The position numbers and the translations under genes are program-made. The notes beneath the pieces were generated by a model. That model did not search any database and was not told the origin of the DNA. It was given only the letters and a program-made list of their open reading frames with translations. Shown here one piece after another: positions 1 through 11,490 of a stretch of 64,000 bases of DNA; position 1 is the stretch's first letter; the number at the start of each line of letters is the position of its first letter. The stretch is from Agapanthus africanus (taxonomy: Eukaryota; Streptophyta; Magnoliopsida; Asparagales; Amaryllidaceae), in assembly GCA_030015575.1 (NCBI GenBank), contig JASDDO010000019.1, positions 515,006,986 to 515,070,985 on the forward strand, given 5' to 3'.

Positions 1-366
1 AGTCAGGATTAATCTCACCCTACAATACTTGCTTAACCGTTCAGCCAGGCTAGTGTTGGTACTTTGTGGGAGGTTTTCCAACGCTTTCGCGAAGTTCCTT
101 AATTACAAAAACCTCTTTTCCCTGGAGACATTGCCCCACTAATACTGTTCTAGACACCTACTTAGTTTATAGCATTGATTGTGTTAGTGAAAAATTCTCC
201 CGAGGAGTAGTATATACTCACAGTAGGATCAGGATCCAAATATCATTGTGTGATAAAGCTGAAGGAATCCTACAAAAATTATCACACTCCAAATGGTATG
301 CAACACCAGCAAGTTTCAGTTTCTTTAGAAACTCCCGATGTGGATTTTTGCCCCATGCTCTTATGA

Positions 367-564
367 CCTTGACTTTGGCCAACAAATCATAAGTCACATA
401 TCAAGTTTTACCCATCATTCTCCAGGTTAATTTGAACCCACCCGTACATACCCTTGACTTTGGCCAACAAAGCAGTACGACTGTCCCAAACCAACGCATC
501 TATCCATGCTTCATATCAATATTTAGCAGCTACCAATCACTATGCCTTTACTTTGGCCAACAAA
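367..564 (-). repeat. Three-copy leader motif (copia-1 version)
   Basis: Plus-strand copies CCTTGACTTTGGCCAACAAA at 367-386 and 452-471, and CCTTTACTTTGGCCAACAAA at 545-564. Start-to-start spacing is 85 and 93 bases. The sense-strand core is GGCCAAAGTCAAGG. The same triplet at nearly the same spacing occurs in copia-2, copia-3 and copia-E with different core bases. Function unknown. Confidence 0.85.
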
Positions 565-1685
565 CATAGCTTGAATACTATTGACTATTCATATGAAATG
601 ACGGAGGGCTATGAATGGTTTTGGTAAAACTGTGAACGTAGTAAACTTGATATAATCGAAGGAACTTGATAGCTTTAAAAAGGAGTGGTTTAAGCTCCGC
701 ATTTAAAAGTTTGCTGTTTTGAAATAACCGAGTGGTATTTAAAATTTGTTCCAACGATTCATCTTTGGTTTGTTTGCTTTGCATTTATATAATGCTTCCC
801 ATCAATTACACCTATCATCACAGAAAAAGACGAATGTACAACGTCTACTTATGCTATCCGCATTCGCCACTGGGCCCCGTCTAATACCGTTAGGTTACTT
901 AACTAACGCCGGAGCGGTGGCTGGACTACCGCGGATGCAAAACATAAGTAGCATCTATTATATATCATATATAATAATAACATTCGTCTGATGCAATAAT
1001 AAGCATTCCAATCACAGATGAACATATTGGATATGCTAGGAATATCACATTTCGTTTAAGCCTATAACAAAAGACGGATTCCACGGTCGTGATGAATAGC
1101 CAAACCCCACCCAGGACCCCTACGGGAACGGCAAACTTCCCGCCAAATTCCAGAAGTGAAGCAGCCTCCCTCAACAAAGTGAGTATGACACTTGGCACTT
1201 CAAAGAACCCGGCAGTTTGTGTACCCCACCTTGGGTCAATCCTAGGATCAGAAAACAGTAAAAGGAAAATAATACAACGGTGGCTACAACTTCAACCCGG
1301 ATGTGCCCCGAAAACTAATATTACATCAATTTTACAATTTACGTGAATCAAAGATAAAAAACGCTCATCTCACATTCCCGGCTATTCATCAATGACGATC
1401 CAACAAGTTCATATACAAAAACCAACAAATATGTGCAACTTCAAACTAACAGACATATAGCAATTAGAAGATGTTTAAAACACATATAAACATTACAGAA
1501 GAACCGGTTAGCCAAGTACAATTAGAATTTCGATCGAAAAATATTTTCCGTAACCACCCCAAATGCAAACCGGCATTCAGAAACATACTGGGTAGAAACC
1601 AAATATTCCAGAGAAATAAACACCTCAAGAAAGAAATAACAGAAGAAGAATGGCCTGAATCGGCCTCGACACGGCCGCGACTCTG

Positions 1686-1708
1686 CGGTGGATCGGTCCG
1701 ATCCGCCG
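1686..1708. other. GC-rich inverted repeat near copia-1 primer site
   Basis: An 11-base arm, a one-base centre and an 11-base arm (CGGTGGATCGG, T, CCGATCCGCCG). The arms pair fully, allowing one G-U pair, about 200 bases inside the primer site. Comparable GC-rich inverted repeats lie at similar places in other elements here (e.g. 59554-59598). An RNA structural role in packaging or priming is inference. Confidence 0.55.
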
Positions 1709-1914
1709 TGGCTCCGCGATCGTCTTGGAGATTCAGGGGACCATTTTTCTTCAGCCATCTTAGAAAATCCTGCACGTATTTTGAGTACACCTGAAATAAT
1801 TTTAACAGCACTTTTAAAATTCGACAGAATGTAGGGTTTTCGGCGTATTGTTTTCCAGTTTTTCGGAGGATCGAAGTTCTAAAGCTTGCTAATGAACTAG
1901 TTTGGGTTTAGTAG

Positions 1915-1926
1915 GCTCTGATACCA
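1915..1926 (-). other. Primer binding site, initiator-Met tRNA (copia-1)
   Basis: Plus strand GCTCTGATACCA, i.e. TGGTATCAGAGC on the sense strand, the standard complement of the 3' end of plant initiator tRNA-Met. It lies one base from the 5' LTR. Confidence 0.92.
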
Positions 1927-1927
1927 C

Positions 1928-3944
1928 TGTAAGTCCATGTCGCGCACCCCGCGGGATCGCGGGGTGCGGAATAGGTGAAAAACAATTTTCAAAAGATCGC
2001 GGCATGGACTTGGACTCCAGGATCGGTGCTAAACCCTAACTAGCAAACTAAAAGTGAGGTTTAACTTAAAGTACAGAAGTTTATACCTCACGATTCCGGT
2101 CCTTCTGGTCTTCATTCCTCGCTGTGCTTCTTCTAGTTGTTGACTCCGTGGATCGTTTGGATCGCCGCTCCCTCATCGGACTCCTCAAATCCATGATGAT
2201 CCACCCGAGGAGATGTGCATCGAACTGCTACCTCAACGGAGGCAACTAAGGCATCAAGGTCACTACTCATGATGTCGTAGGAGATGTAGAGATGTATGGA
2301 TAGATTGTAATATCTATGCTTGACTTAGATCTTTCAACACATGAGTTCACTAGAGCTTTGAGGAAGAAGGTGACCTCGGAGAAAAAGCTAGTGAGGAAAG
2401 AGAATGAAGAATGGAGTTAGTTCTCTACATTTTCTTAACTGAACCATATTGATAATTCCCTTGATAACTCAATATGAATTATCACATATATGGTTCAAGT
2501 AACAAAAAAATGACTCATGGGCCAAAAACTCACCATGTGTTATAAGAAGCTAAGTCCATTTTCATGCAATTTCCACCTCATTCTCCTATGTCATAATGCA
2601 TTTTTCATTTAAACCAAAATGAATAATAACAATATGACATGCCACCTTCTAGAAGCATCTTTGACCATTTAAAAAAATGCCCCTCGTCCATACATAGATA
2701 CCCGTATCCGTATTTCGAAAAATGCGGATACAAAAAGACGAAAACAATCCATCAATACAATACTAGGATCCAGCTTAAACCAAAGCCCGCTAGTATTGTC
2801 CGTCTGAATCATCATGCGCGCACGAGTATACACACGTGATCGAACCCTGTCGTAAAACCATACGACCACTACATCTTTTGTCCAATGAAGGGAAACCCTC
2901 TGTGTGCGACTCTAAAGACTCGACATTACACTGGCAGTGGGTTTAACCACAGGTCGCAAGAAGCAGTAGCTGTACGTAACGACCCCCAGGTATATGTCGA
3001 TGAGAAGGCCGATGAGAATAACTCATCCGAACTCTAACTGAGCTTATCAGTGACAATCTCCATACAGTCTGGTCTGTTTGTGTATGAGTATCGCATGTCG
3101 GACCTTGGGGGCAGTAAACGTCAGACCCTTAATAGTGGTACAAGTCGTGCCGGAGTGTAGCCCAGAACACCCTGAGGAACTACTGGAAACACTACCAGTA
3201 AATCTCGCTTGCCCTGGCTAGGGACTTTGTGTAATGGCTCTCCAATACAGCGTGACATCAACCCCCAATACCGGGAGAGATGAATCCTATCTAACCGCCA
3301 CTGCCTCCAAGTGCTTCGGGACTGCACCCAACTACTACCTGTTTGCACGATTCCTTTGAGCCGTGGTAGGGTAGTAATCAAAGTACAGTGGAAACACACT
3401 CGAGACGAAGTGGCAGTGTCAAGTCGACGGACTAAGCTGTACTCTTGTCACCTGGGAACTGCTACTTGACGATGGGTATATTACCAACTAGCAGTTCCCA
3501 ACGAGTCTTGTCCGGTGTACTCATAACCTAATGAGCACCTGCATACTATCTCCAGTACGACGTACTAATGGCTGTGGGACAGACCATCTCCCCTGCTGGG
3601 ATGAGAAGCATACACACTAGTCTACTCTGGAGTATCGATGCCCTGTCTCTATAATCCTACGACTAGGGACCTATATAAGGATGTGCTTACATACTACCCA
3701 GCCCCCACTAGTGTGACTGCCATCACAACACTGGTAATCAAGTAATGATCCTAAGGGCTCTACTAATATGTATAAGCGATATGTTAAAAGAAACACAAGC
3801 ACATATTGAAGTAGAACCAAACCAGGTAGCATACTACCATTTTGAGCAAGATTGTCAATACAACTATGAATATCCCAAGCTTGCATTAAGTAATATACAA
3901 ACCAGTATGATAAAATAATGGCCTCTAGAGCATATACACTAACA
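1928..3944 (-). repeat. 5' LTR of copia-1 (complete)
   Basis: A 2017-bp LTR. Its half toward 3944 (U3 in sense orientation) is conserved with the LTRs of copia-3, copia-D, copia-G and, reversed, copia-E. Shared landmarks are the 'GACTCTAAAGACTCGACA' block near 2910, 'AATACCGGGAGAGA' near 3270 and 'AATGGCCTCTAGAGCATA' next to the end. The half toward 1928 is poorly conserved among elements. No protein is encoded. Confidence 0.85.
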
Positions 3945-5155
3945 AAAATGCTAATGGTCAATATTAAATCAACACTTGATTTAGCAAACCGGTCATATCT
4001 CATACGACCCGACCAATAGCAAACCGCCTAATTAATATACGGTATCACATACGCACATTTAATCGGGTCCCCATGCATATCACATATGCACGCCACATCG
4101 TTTCGCCTGGGCTAGGTAACTCCATTGTGGGACTCTAAGACTCGTCAATACGCCGGCAGTGGGTGATGATCATATCAAGCACCCCCAAGCCGCAAGAGGT
4201 CTGCTAAACGTAACAGCCACCCGGGTATTGAGCGATCAGAAGAAAACAAGCGAAACTGTCACAACTCCCGTCGAGCCAACCGGCAACACTACCGTACAGT
4301 CCGGTCCCTTTGTCAGATACGCTGCATATCGAGTCTAGGGATGTTAACGTCGACCCCAATAACTCAATAAGTCGTGCCGATGAATGGTCTATAACAGATC
4401 GAGAAACTATTGATAACACTTATCAGTAAATCTCAACATTCCTGGCCAGGGACTTACTGATATAGCCAATCGAGCACAGCACAGCATCAACTCCCAATAC
4501 CGGGAGAGACGAAACCCCTCCTATCGCTCATCATCTTCGTGTGTCTCGTGACTGTACCCAAAAGCCACCTGTTTGCATGACTCAGTAGAGCCGTGGTAGG
4601 GTGGTAATCAAAATGCAATGGGAGAACACACAAGACTTTATGACGATCTCAGGTCTACGGACTAACATGTACCAGTGTCACCTGAGAACTGCTATCCGAC
4701 AATAGATATAATACCATATAGGAGTTCTCGGTGAGTCTGTTGAGTGTACCCAGTCTCCACTGAGCACCTGCATATGATCTTGATGTCAAACATCAATAGA
4801 TGTAGGAACATCCATCGCCCATCATATGGGTCTAGTATCATATATGCTAGTCTACACTGGTATATCGATGCCCTGTCTCGATACACCTACGACTAAAGAG
4901 ATTTCATGATATGCTTATAAACTACAGACGTTCCACTAGTATGATCTCCATCATAATCACAATAGTCAAGCAAATATCCTCAGGTTTTTATCAACATGTG
5001 TAAATGAATAAAAGCATGGTCAAGTCAACATATCAGATAAAGAAGAACCAGATAGCATACTATTATGTCGAGCAAGAATGTACTCTGTATATATATACAT
5101 GTATAAATACATCCACTACCATATAATGGCCTCTAGGGCATACATATATCCAAAA
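3945..5155 (-). repeat. 3' LTR of copia-2 (interrupted by copia-1)
   Basis: Matches 12341-13568 of the sister LTR along its length (shared 'TTAAATCAACACTTGATTTAGC', written here in parts, and 'CGCCGGCAGTGGGTGATGAT'). The end is CCAAAA where the sister has CCAACA. A purely non-coding stretch. Confidence 0.87.
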
Positions 5156-5166
5156 ATCTCCTACTT
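5156..5166 (-). other. Polypurine tract of copia-2
   Basis: Plus strand ATCTCCTACTT, sense AAGTAGGAGAT, directly adjoining the 3' LTR. It is a one-base variant of the AAGTGGGAGAT tract of copia-3 and copia-D. It would prime plus-strand DNA synthesis. Confidence 0.85.
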
Positions 5167-5169
5167 GCA

Positions 5170-5519
5170 CTAAGGCCAGTTATTTGCGTATCTCATACCC
5201 AACATCTCAAAAAGTCGCTCATGCTGCGGCTGAGGGAGGGCCTCGGTGAGTGGATCCGCAGTGTTATTCTTTGTGTCTGCTCTCCTAATTTCGATCTCAC
5301 GGCGATCTACAATCTCCCAGATCAAATGAAAGCGCCTCGGATGTGTCTGGACCGCTGATGGGACCTGGGCTCCTTGGCTAACGCCATAGCCCTATTATTA
5401 TCACAATACAATGGTATTGGATCAATAATGGTTGGAACTACTCCTAGCTTCGAGACGAACTTCCTCATCCAGACGGCTTCCTTGGCGGCATCATTCGCAG
5501 CAATGTACTCAGCTTCCAT
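5170..5519 (-). pseudogene. copia-2 RNase H domain remnant (C-terminal pol)
   Basis: The minus-strand frame from 5519 carries the RNase H motifs MEAEYIAANDAAKEAVW and YCDNNRAMALAKEP, as in copia RNase H, which degrades the RNA strand during reverse transcription. The frame breaks near 5335. In another frame the end continues as HLIWEIVDRREIE...NTADPLTEALPQ and closes with a stop at 5170-5172, next to the polypurine tract as in copia-3. A further frameshift near 5525 separates it from the reverse transcriptase. Non-functional. Confidence 0.88.
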
Positions 5520-5527
5520 CGTAGAGT

Positions 5528-6930
5528 CTACAACGGTATCCTGTTTGGAACTCTTCCAACATACCTCCCCTCATTGACGGTAAATACAAACCCAGAGATA
5601 GATTTGCTATCGTACTTATCACTCTGGAAGCTCGAATCGGTAAAGGCCTCCATTTGGAGATCCCCATTACCATACACCAAGAACAATTCTTTAGTACTTC
5701 GCAAGTACTTAAGAATGTTCTTCACAGCTACCCAATGATTCTCCCCTGGGTTGGATTGATACCTGCTTACTATACTAAGTGCATAAGCTATATCTTGGCA
5801 TATACATAACATCGCATACATTATAGATCCTACGGCAGAAGCATACGGTATAATGCTCATGCGAACTCTCTCTTCATCAGTCTTTGGGCAAAAGTCCTTA
5901 GAGAGAGTGACCCCATGGCAAGCAGGTAAGGCACCCCGTTTGGAGTCTTCCATACTAAACCTTTTTAGGATGGTGTTAATGGACCTGGTTTGGGACAATC
6001 CCAATAACCTCTTGGATCTATCCCTATAGATCCGAATGCCCAGAATGTATATGGCATCACCCAGGTCCTTCATGGAGAATCTTAGTGAAAAGAAAGATTT
6101 GATCGACTGTAGCATAGGAATATCATTTCCTATCAAAAGAATGTCATCCACGTACAATACAAGGAATGTGACAGCTCTCCCTACAGTCTTCTTATAAACA
6201 CAAGGTTCATCTGGATTTTTGATGAAATCAAACTCTTTGATAACATCATCGAAACAGATGTTCCAACTCCGTGATGCCTGCTTTAATCCAAAAATGGATT
6301 TAAGAAATCTACATGCTTTCCCGCTGCTCCCACTGTCAATGAAGCCCTCTGGCTGATCATATAAACACATTCTTCTAAATCTCCATTTAGAAATGTTGTT
6401 TTAACGTCCATCTGCAAGAGTTCATAGTCGCAGTGAGAAGCAATAGCAAGTAGGATCCGAATGGATTTAAGTATGGTTACAGGAGAAAAAGTTTCGTCAT
6501 AGTCCAGACCTGGTCTTTGACAAAAACCCTTCGCCATAAGTCTTGCCTTATAGGTCTCTACCTACCCATCTACACCAATCTTTCTTTTAAAGATCCATTT
6601 GCACCCAACAGGTTTTACCCCAGGGGGTACAACATCCAAAGTCCATACTTTGTTGGTGTACATAGACTCCATTTCAGATCTCATGGCATTCAGCCACTTC
6701 ATAGAGTCTCCACTCGTGATAGCTTGCTGAAAACTGGTAGGGTCATCATCCTCCATGATGCAGTCTTCTCTGTCACCATCAATGAGGAAACCGTAGTACC
6801 TCTTCGGTGGGCGAGAAGTCCTACCAGATCTACGGAGTGGCCGAGGTTCATCAGTTTCTGTTGCCACAGCCGGTTCAACCAAGTCGTCATTCGTAATTTG
6901 TGTTTCTAGAACTTCTTCTAGGTCTACCAC
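5528..6930 (-). pseudogene. copia-2 reverse transcriptase, frameshifted
   Basis: Reverse transcriptase region of the copia polyprotein. Seen in order on the minus strand: the linker before RT with MESMYTNKVWTLD, CKWIFKRKIGVDG, then KARLMAKGFCQRPGLDYDET, MDVKTTFLNGDLEE, SWNICFDDVIKEFDF and the catalytic LYVDDILLIGND (about 6130-6160), so both catalytic Asp remain. Breaks: a stop at 6562 that replaces the Gln in 'VDGQVE' (CAG to TAG), a frameshift near 6360 inside the CVYMDQPEGF motif, and a frameshift at the RNase H boundary. The first ~370 bases are also in a different frame from the upstream integrase. Inactive as a polyprotein. Confidence 0.92.
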
Positions 6931-6938
6931 ACTGCCAG

Positions 6939-8504
6939 CTATATCATTTGTGAAAACACTTTTTCCAAAAATGTGGCATACTGAGAAACAAACACTTTTT
7001 GTTCCTCCTTATGGTAGAAAAGATATCCATAAGAATTCTTTGGATATCCCACAAAATTACACATGACTGACCGTGTATCGAGTTTGTCCTGATTCAGCTT
7101 TTTAACATAGGCCGGACAACCCCAAATCTTAATTCGTTTAAGAGATGGTCTTTTCCCATGCCATATCTCATATGGCATGGTAGACACGGTTTTGGTTGGT
7201 ATCCTGTTCAGTAGAAACACTGCAGTCTCCAATGCATGCCCCCAAAATGAGACGGGTAACTCAGCATCACTCATCATGGAACGAACCATATCTAATAGGG
7301 TCCGATTCCGCCGTTCTGACACACCGTTGTGTTGTGGTGTGTAAGGAGGAGTGAGCTGAGATAGAATCCCATTCTCTTTTAGGAAGTTTGCAAACTCTGT
7401 ACTGAGATACTCCCCACCTCGATCTGATCAAAGCATTTTGATACTCAAGCCGGTTTGTTTTTCTACTTCGATTTTATATTCAGTGAATTTCTCGAAATCT
7501 TCGGATTTGTACTTTAATAAAAATACATGACCGAATCTTGAGAAATCATCAGAGAAAGTAATGAAGTAAGAAAAACTGCCTCTAGCCTGTGTAGACATTG
7601 GCCTGTATACATCACTATGTATGAGGCCTAAGAGCTCAGTAGCTCTTTCTCCGTGTCCGGTAAACGGAGTTTTAGTCATTTTACCCTTTATACAAGACTG
7701 GCATGTCGCATAAGATTTATATTCAAAAGGGTTTAAAGATCCATCTTTATGTAGCTTTTTTAGTCTTGTTTCGTTAGTATGACCATGTCTACAGTGCCAA
7801 AGAAAAGCTTCATTTATTTCTGAAAGTTTTATCTTATTAGTGTGTTGTATGCTGAAAACTGTGTGTTGATTTAGTACGTATATCCCATTATTAAGTGTAC
7901 CATACCCAACCAACATTTGATTCAAGTGAATGTTCATAACATTATTCTGCAATACAAAATTATATCCTTCATTGTCTAACAAAGAAACAAATATTATATT
8001 ACAAAGCATATTAGGTACATAATAACATGGGTTCAAAACCAATATACATCCAAACGGCAACCCAAAGTGATACTCTCCCACTGCAACTGTATGTACATTG
8101 GAACCATTTCCAACATAGAGAGTATGGTCATCTGTCTTCAAAATCTTGCTATTTCTCATCCCTTGCATGGAATTGCAAATGTGAAAACCTGAACCGGTAT
8201 CTAATACCCAGGATGTAGAGTTTATTGAAAAACAATTTCCTGTCATAAACACACCTGAAGCGGAAGCATCCACATGCTTCTTCTTGAGATCCAAGTACTC
8301 CATGCAGTTACGCTTCCAGTGTCCTATTTTGTGGCAGTGATAACATTCCTCTTTCCCCGATTCCCCAGCCTTGGACTTGTCTTTCCCCTTAACCTTTTTG
8401 ACTCCACCCTTAGGTTTGGTGAGTTTCTTCTTCATTTTTTCCTTGGCCTTAGCCTTCGAGCGAGAGGAGGAAGATGGCCCAACACTCAAAACGGAAGTCT
8501 TCAC
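6939..8504 (-). pseudogene. copia-2 nucleocapsid/protease/integrase, one internal stop
   Basis: From 8504 leftward: a basic Lys-rich stretch, the gag zinc knuckle CYHCHKIGHWKRNC (CCHC intact), protease active site WVLDTGSGFHICN, the integrase zinc-binding region (LWHCRHGH ... CQSCIKGKM), then the integrase core with FSDDFSRFGHVF, SDRGGEY and GVSERRNRTLLDM. A TGA at 7428-7430 replaces the Arg before SDRGGE (CGA to TGA). After it the same frame continues to a stop at 6939. The frame shifts before the reverse transcriptase. The codon before 8504 is TAA where copia-3 reads through, so gag is also split from this part. Confidence 0.9.
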
Positions 8505-9092
8505 TTACTTTAGCGTGCTCTCTGCACTCCTTAACATATTAAGGAGTTCAGGTAGTTCCTTCTCTATGTTGTGCATGTTGAAGTTAACTATAAATTAAGC
8601 AAAGGTGGAGGGGAGAGACTGCAGAATAATATCAGTATATTGCTCATTGTCCATTGTCCACCCAAGGTCCTCAAGCTCTTCTATGAGAGCTATCATCTTC
8701 TGAACATGGTCTCCTACTGGTGTGCCAGGGGCCATCCGCATCTGAAACAGGTTTCGTGATGCTTCGTATCATTAGACATGAGATTGCTCCCCATACAACT
8801 CCTTTGTATGGAGAAATATGGCTTGGACGTCCATATTCTCATGCTGCTTCTGATGTATGTTATCCATCGATGCAAGCGCGAGACATTTGGCCATGGCACA
8901 GTCAGCGTCCCATGTCTTGCGGACTTCCTTATCCGCAACTGAAGATTTAGGACCTAGGACGGGCGGGGCTGGAGCCGTGAGGACATATGATACCTTATCA
9001 TAAGTCAAGGCAATGTTAAGGTTCCTCAGCAAGTCTTTATAATTGGTCCCATTCAGTTTATTTTTATCTAGTAGAAGCTTGAGTCCTGTCAT
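8505..9092 (-). pseudogene. copia-2 gag N-terminal region, broken
   Basis: The start at 9092 gives MTGLKLLLDKNKLNGTNY, the N-terminus also seen in copia-3, so this start is preferred. The first frame carries the UBN2-type gag sequence (KTWDADCAMAKCLALASMDN) to a stop at 8772. Beyond it, frameshifted pieces with 'LEELEDLG'- and 'LPSTFA'-like residues continue toward 8505. Gag would form the virus-like particle in the cytoplasm. Not intact here. Confidence 0.85.
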
Positions 9093-9303
9093 TGGTATCT
9101 GCCATTAAGAGAGAGAAAAGAATACACTGAGTGAAAACTCTTGCAAAGATCAGATTTGTTATTATCTTATCTAATCGATGTCTCCCACTGCTTTTACCAA
9201 ATTTCCCCTCAAACCTTAAAAGGAAAACTAGCCAGGATTAATTATTGTCTACAACTTTGCTAACCGTTCAGCCAGGCCAGTGTCGGTACTTGAGGGAGGT
9301 TCC

Positions 9304-9319
9304 CCGTGCTTTCGCACGG
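9304..9319 (-). other. Leader hairpin with GAAA loop (copia-2)
   Basis: CCGTGC, TTTC, GCACGG on the plus strand; on the sense strand a perfect six-pair stem closed by a GAAA (GNRA-type) loop. The homologous site in copia-1 (81-91) and copia-3 keeps CGC-GAAA-GCG although surrounding bases differ. Confidence 0.6.
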
Positions 9320-9539
9320 ACCTAATTAATATAAATATCGTCTTCCCAGAGGCGTAGCCTCATTAACACCTTTCTAGACACCTAATGGGTTAGCTAATTG
9401 TAAACTGCAAAACTCTCCTGGGAGCAACTATTGCCCACAGTGGTATCGGGATCCAACCATCATATGGAAGGTATGCAATCTCATTGCAAATTTCAACTAT
9501 TGAAATTCCCGATATGGATTTTACCCCTAGTACTCAGGA

Positions 9540-9734
9540 CCTTAACTATGGTCAACAAATCATAAGTACTAGTCAAGTTCTACCCGTCATTTCTTAAGTA
9601 ATTAGACCCACTTACATGACCCTTAACTATGGTCAACAAAGTCGCATGAATGTCCTAATTAATCTGCATCATATGCAGTTGTAGGAAGACATCACTTAGC
9701 TACCGTACAGTATGCCTTAACTATAGTCAACAAA
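9540..9734 (-). repeat. Three-copy leader motif (copia-2 version)
   Basis: CCTTAACTATGGTCAACAAA at 9540-9559 and 9621-9640, and CCTTAACTATAGTCAACAAA at 9715-9734. Spacings are 81 and 94 bases. Compared with copia-1, all three copies share the same core changes (TTAACTATGGTC instead of TTGACTTTGGCC). Confidence 0.85.
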
Positions 9735-11478
9735 CATAGCACGAATACCAAGTACTCTGCTTCTTAAAATGACAGAGGGTTGCTGATGGTTTTTAAGAAG
9801 ACCTTTAACGCTTTGAACTTGATATCGTCGTAGAATCAAATGGTTTTCAAAAGGAGTGGCTTAAGCTCCGCAATTTTGAAATGTAGATTTTCCGCAAAAA
9901 GCCGAGTGGTTTTCAAATTCGATTCTACAACATCTTTTTAGGTTTATTTTTCTTCACATTAATCATATTAATGTTGTCCCATCATTTAAGTCCTTAAGCC
10001 AATCACAGAAAAGAAACAAAAATACAACGTACGCTTATGCCATCCGCATTCACTGCAATGTTCCGTTATGCACCGTTAGGTTACTTAACTAACGGCATAC
10101 CGGGACGGGACTAGCGCGGGTATATAACATAAGCAACATCTATTATATATCTCATATATAATATAGCATTCGCCTCAGATATATTAAGCGATCACATCAT
10201 AGAATATAGGCAGCAGAGATACAAATATGATAATATAGGATATAATAGGATGTCCGTATTTAGTATTTAGCCAACAATAGAAAATACGGATTCCACGGTC
10301 ATGATGAATAGCCAATCCCACACCCTAGACCCCTACGAGAGCGGCAAGCGACCCTACCAATTCTAGAGTTAGGAGACCCGGTTCCGACTCCTCGAGATGG
10401 TCTTCCACTGGATTCTAGAACCCGGTCACTTGTGCTCTCCACCTTGGGTATATCCTAATGCGGAAAGGAAATAATATACATCAATGGTGACATCATCCTC
10501 AACCCGGATGTTCCCCAAATAAAAGAATATTACATTACAAATGAATTTTACATGAATGAAAAGAAAAAATATCATGTCGCATAAAACCCCCGACTATTCG
10601 ATCACGACAATTCTATACATCATAGCACAGCAACACATAACATCACATGTCATCAACATAAGTAAGTATGCGTACTCCAATTGCCGTTGACATATAGCAA
10701 CGAAACCGGCGATACGCATACTACACTTACGGTCGCATAAACAAGTATCACATACTACTAGACGATGTTAAACCCTTCGATCGAATTAACGAACACCCGC
10801 ATTCCCCAGCAAGCTCAACACTTGAGCGCCGTTAAACAATACCCAAAGTCCATGCCACAGTATTTAATGGACCAGCAATAGAAGGGCAAACCCAAGCCTC
10901 ATTTGTGGCGCCACTATCTACGGTAAACCCTTAGGTTTAGTCGCAGTTTGGTGGTCACATCTCAAGTTAGGGTTTCATTCTTCTCGTGGGTCTATAGGAA
11001 TACCTGCATTATATATCGAGTACGTTCAACCTGGAAAATACCAGTGTTTGTTAATTCGTTCGACCTGTTTAACGTCGCCAAAGTTACCAATACAATGCTA
11101 TAAAAATACGAATACGAAATACTCAGCAAAAAGCCCATTTCCAAACTAACATCACATGCAAATTTGGAGTTCAAAACAATACCATAAACCCCAAATCATG
11201 AGTAAAAGATCACAGGTGCAATACAAACCAGAGGGGAGCACAACCGGCCGGCGACGCCGGAAAAATAGTATTGGTCGCCGGATTTTCCCGAGCCCCTCCA
11301 GTTCGTATTTCACCAGTGTTCTTATATCATCTTAAATGTCACTTTGCAGTTGCTTAAATAATTTTTAGATCGCTTTTTAAAAAATTTACAAAGAGCATTT
11401 CCATGGGTTTTCTAAAATCGTATTTTGCGGAGTTTTTCGGTTTTGGATTATCGTAACATCGTCTAGGTTTCTAGTTAG

Positions 11479-11490
11479 GCTCTGATACCA
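11479..11490 (-). other. Primer binding site, initiator-Met tRNA (copia-2)
   Basis: GCTCTGATACCA on the plus strand (sense TGGTATCAGAGC), immediately followed by the LTR terminus TGAAGGG. Confidence 0.92.

Larger units (their letters stand above)
1..1914 (-). other. copia-1 untranslated leader between 5' LTR and gag
   Basis: About 1.9 kb of non-coding leader with no supported gene; the short frames here are chance. It contains the 34-nt block shared with gypsy-A (72-105), three copies of the GGCCAAAGTCAAGG-type motif (367-564), a segment resembling the other copia leaders with 'TAGGTTACTTAACTAACG' near 890, and a GC-rich hairpin near the primer site (1686-1708). Leaders of copia-2, copia-3 and copia-E carry the same order of blocks. 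Confidence 0.75.
1..3944 (-). mobile_element. copia-1: Angela-like Ty1/copia retrotransposon, 5' part only
   Basis: The window opens inside the untranslated leader of a minus-strand Ty1/copia element; its gag and pol lie to the left, outside the window. Seen: a leader (1-1927) closely matching that of copia-3 (from 18178), an initiator-Met primer site on the minus strand (1915-1926), and a complete 5' LTR (1928-3944) with ends TGTAAG...ACTAACA in plus orientation. On the sense strand the LTR begins with a version of the Angela-type terminus. The next bases, AAAAT (3945-3949), should be the right target-site copy. The sister LTR of copia-2 has the same site unoccupied at 12341-12345, showing that copia-1 jumped into copia-2. 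The left target copy is outside the window. Confidence 0.88.
9093..11478 (-). other. copia-2 untranslated leader
   Basis: About 2.4 kb without a supportable gene. It holds a GAAA-loop hairpin (9304-9319), the three-copy leader motif (9540-9734), the block near 10080 with TTAGGTTACTTAACTAACGG shared with other copia leaders, and a GC-rich stretch with CCGGCCGGCGACGCCGG near 11245. The short frames near 11000 look like chance. Confidence 0.72.

Noticed and set aside
5374..6909. Plus-strand open frames antisense to copia-2 pol (5374-5577, 6517-6909)
   Set aside because: They are mirror frames of the reverse transcriptase and RNase H on the minus strand and have no family resemblance.
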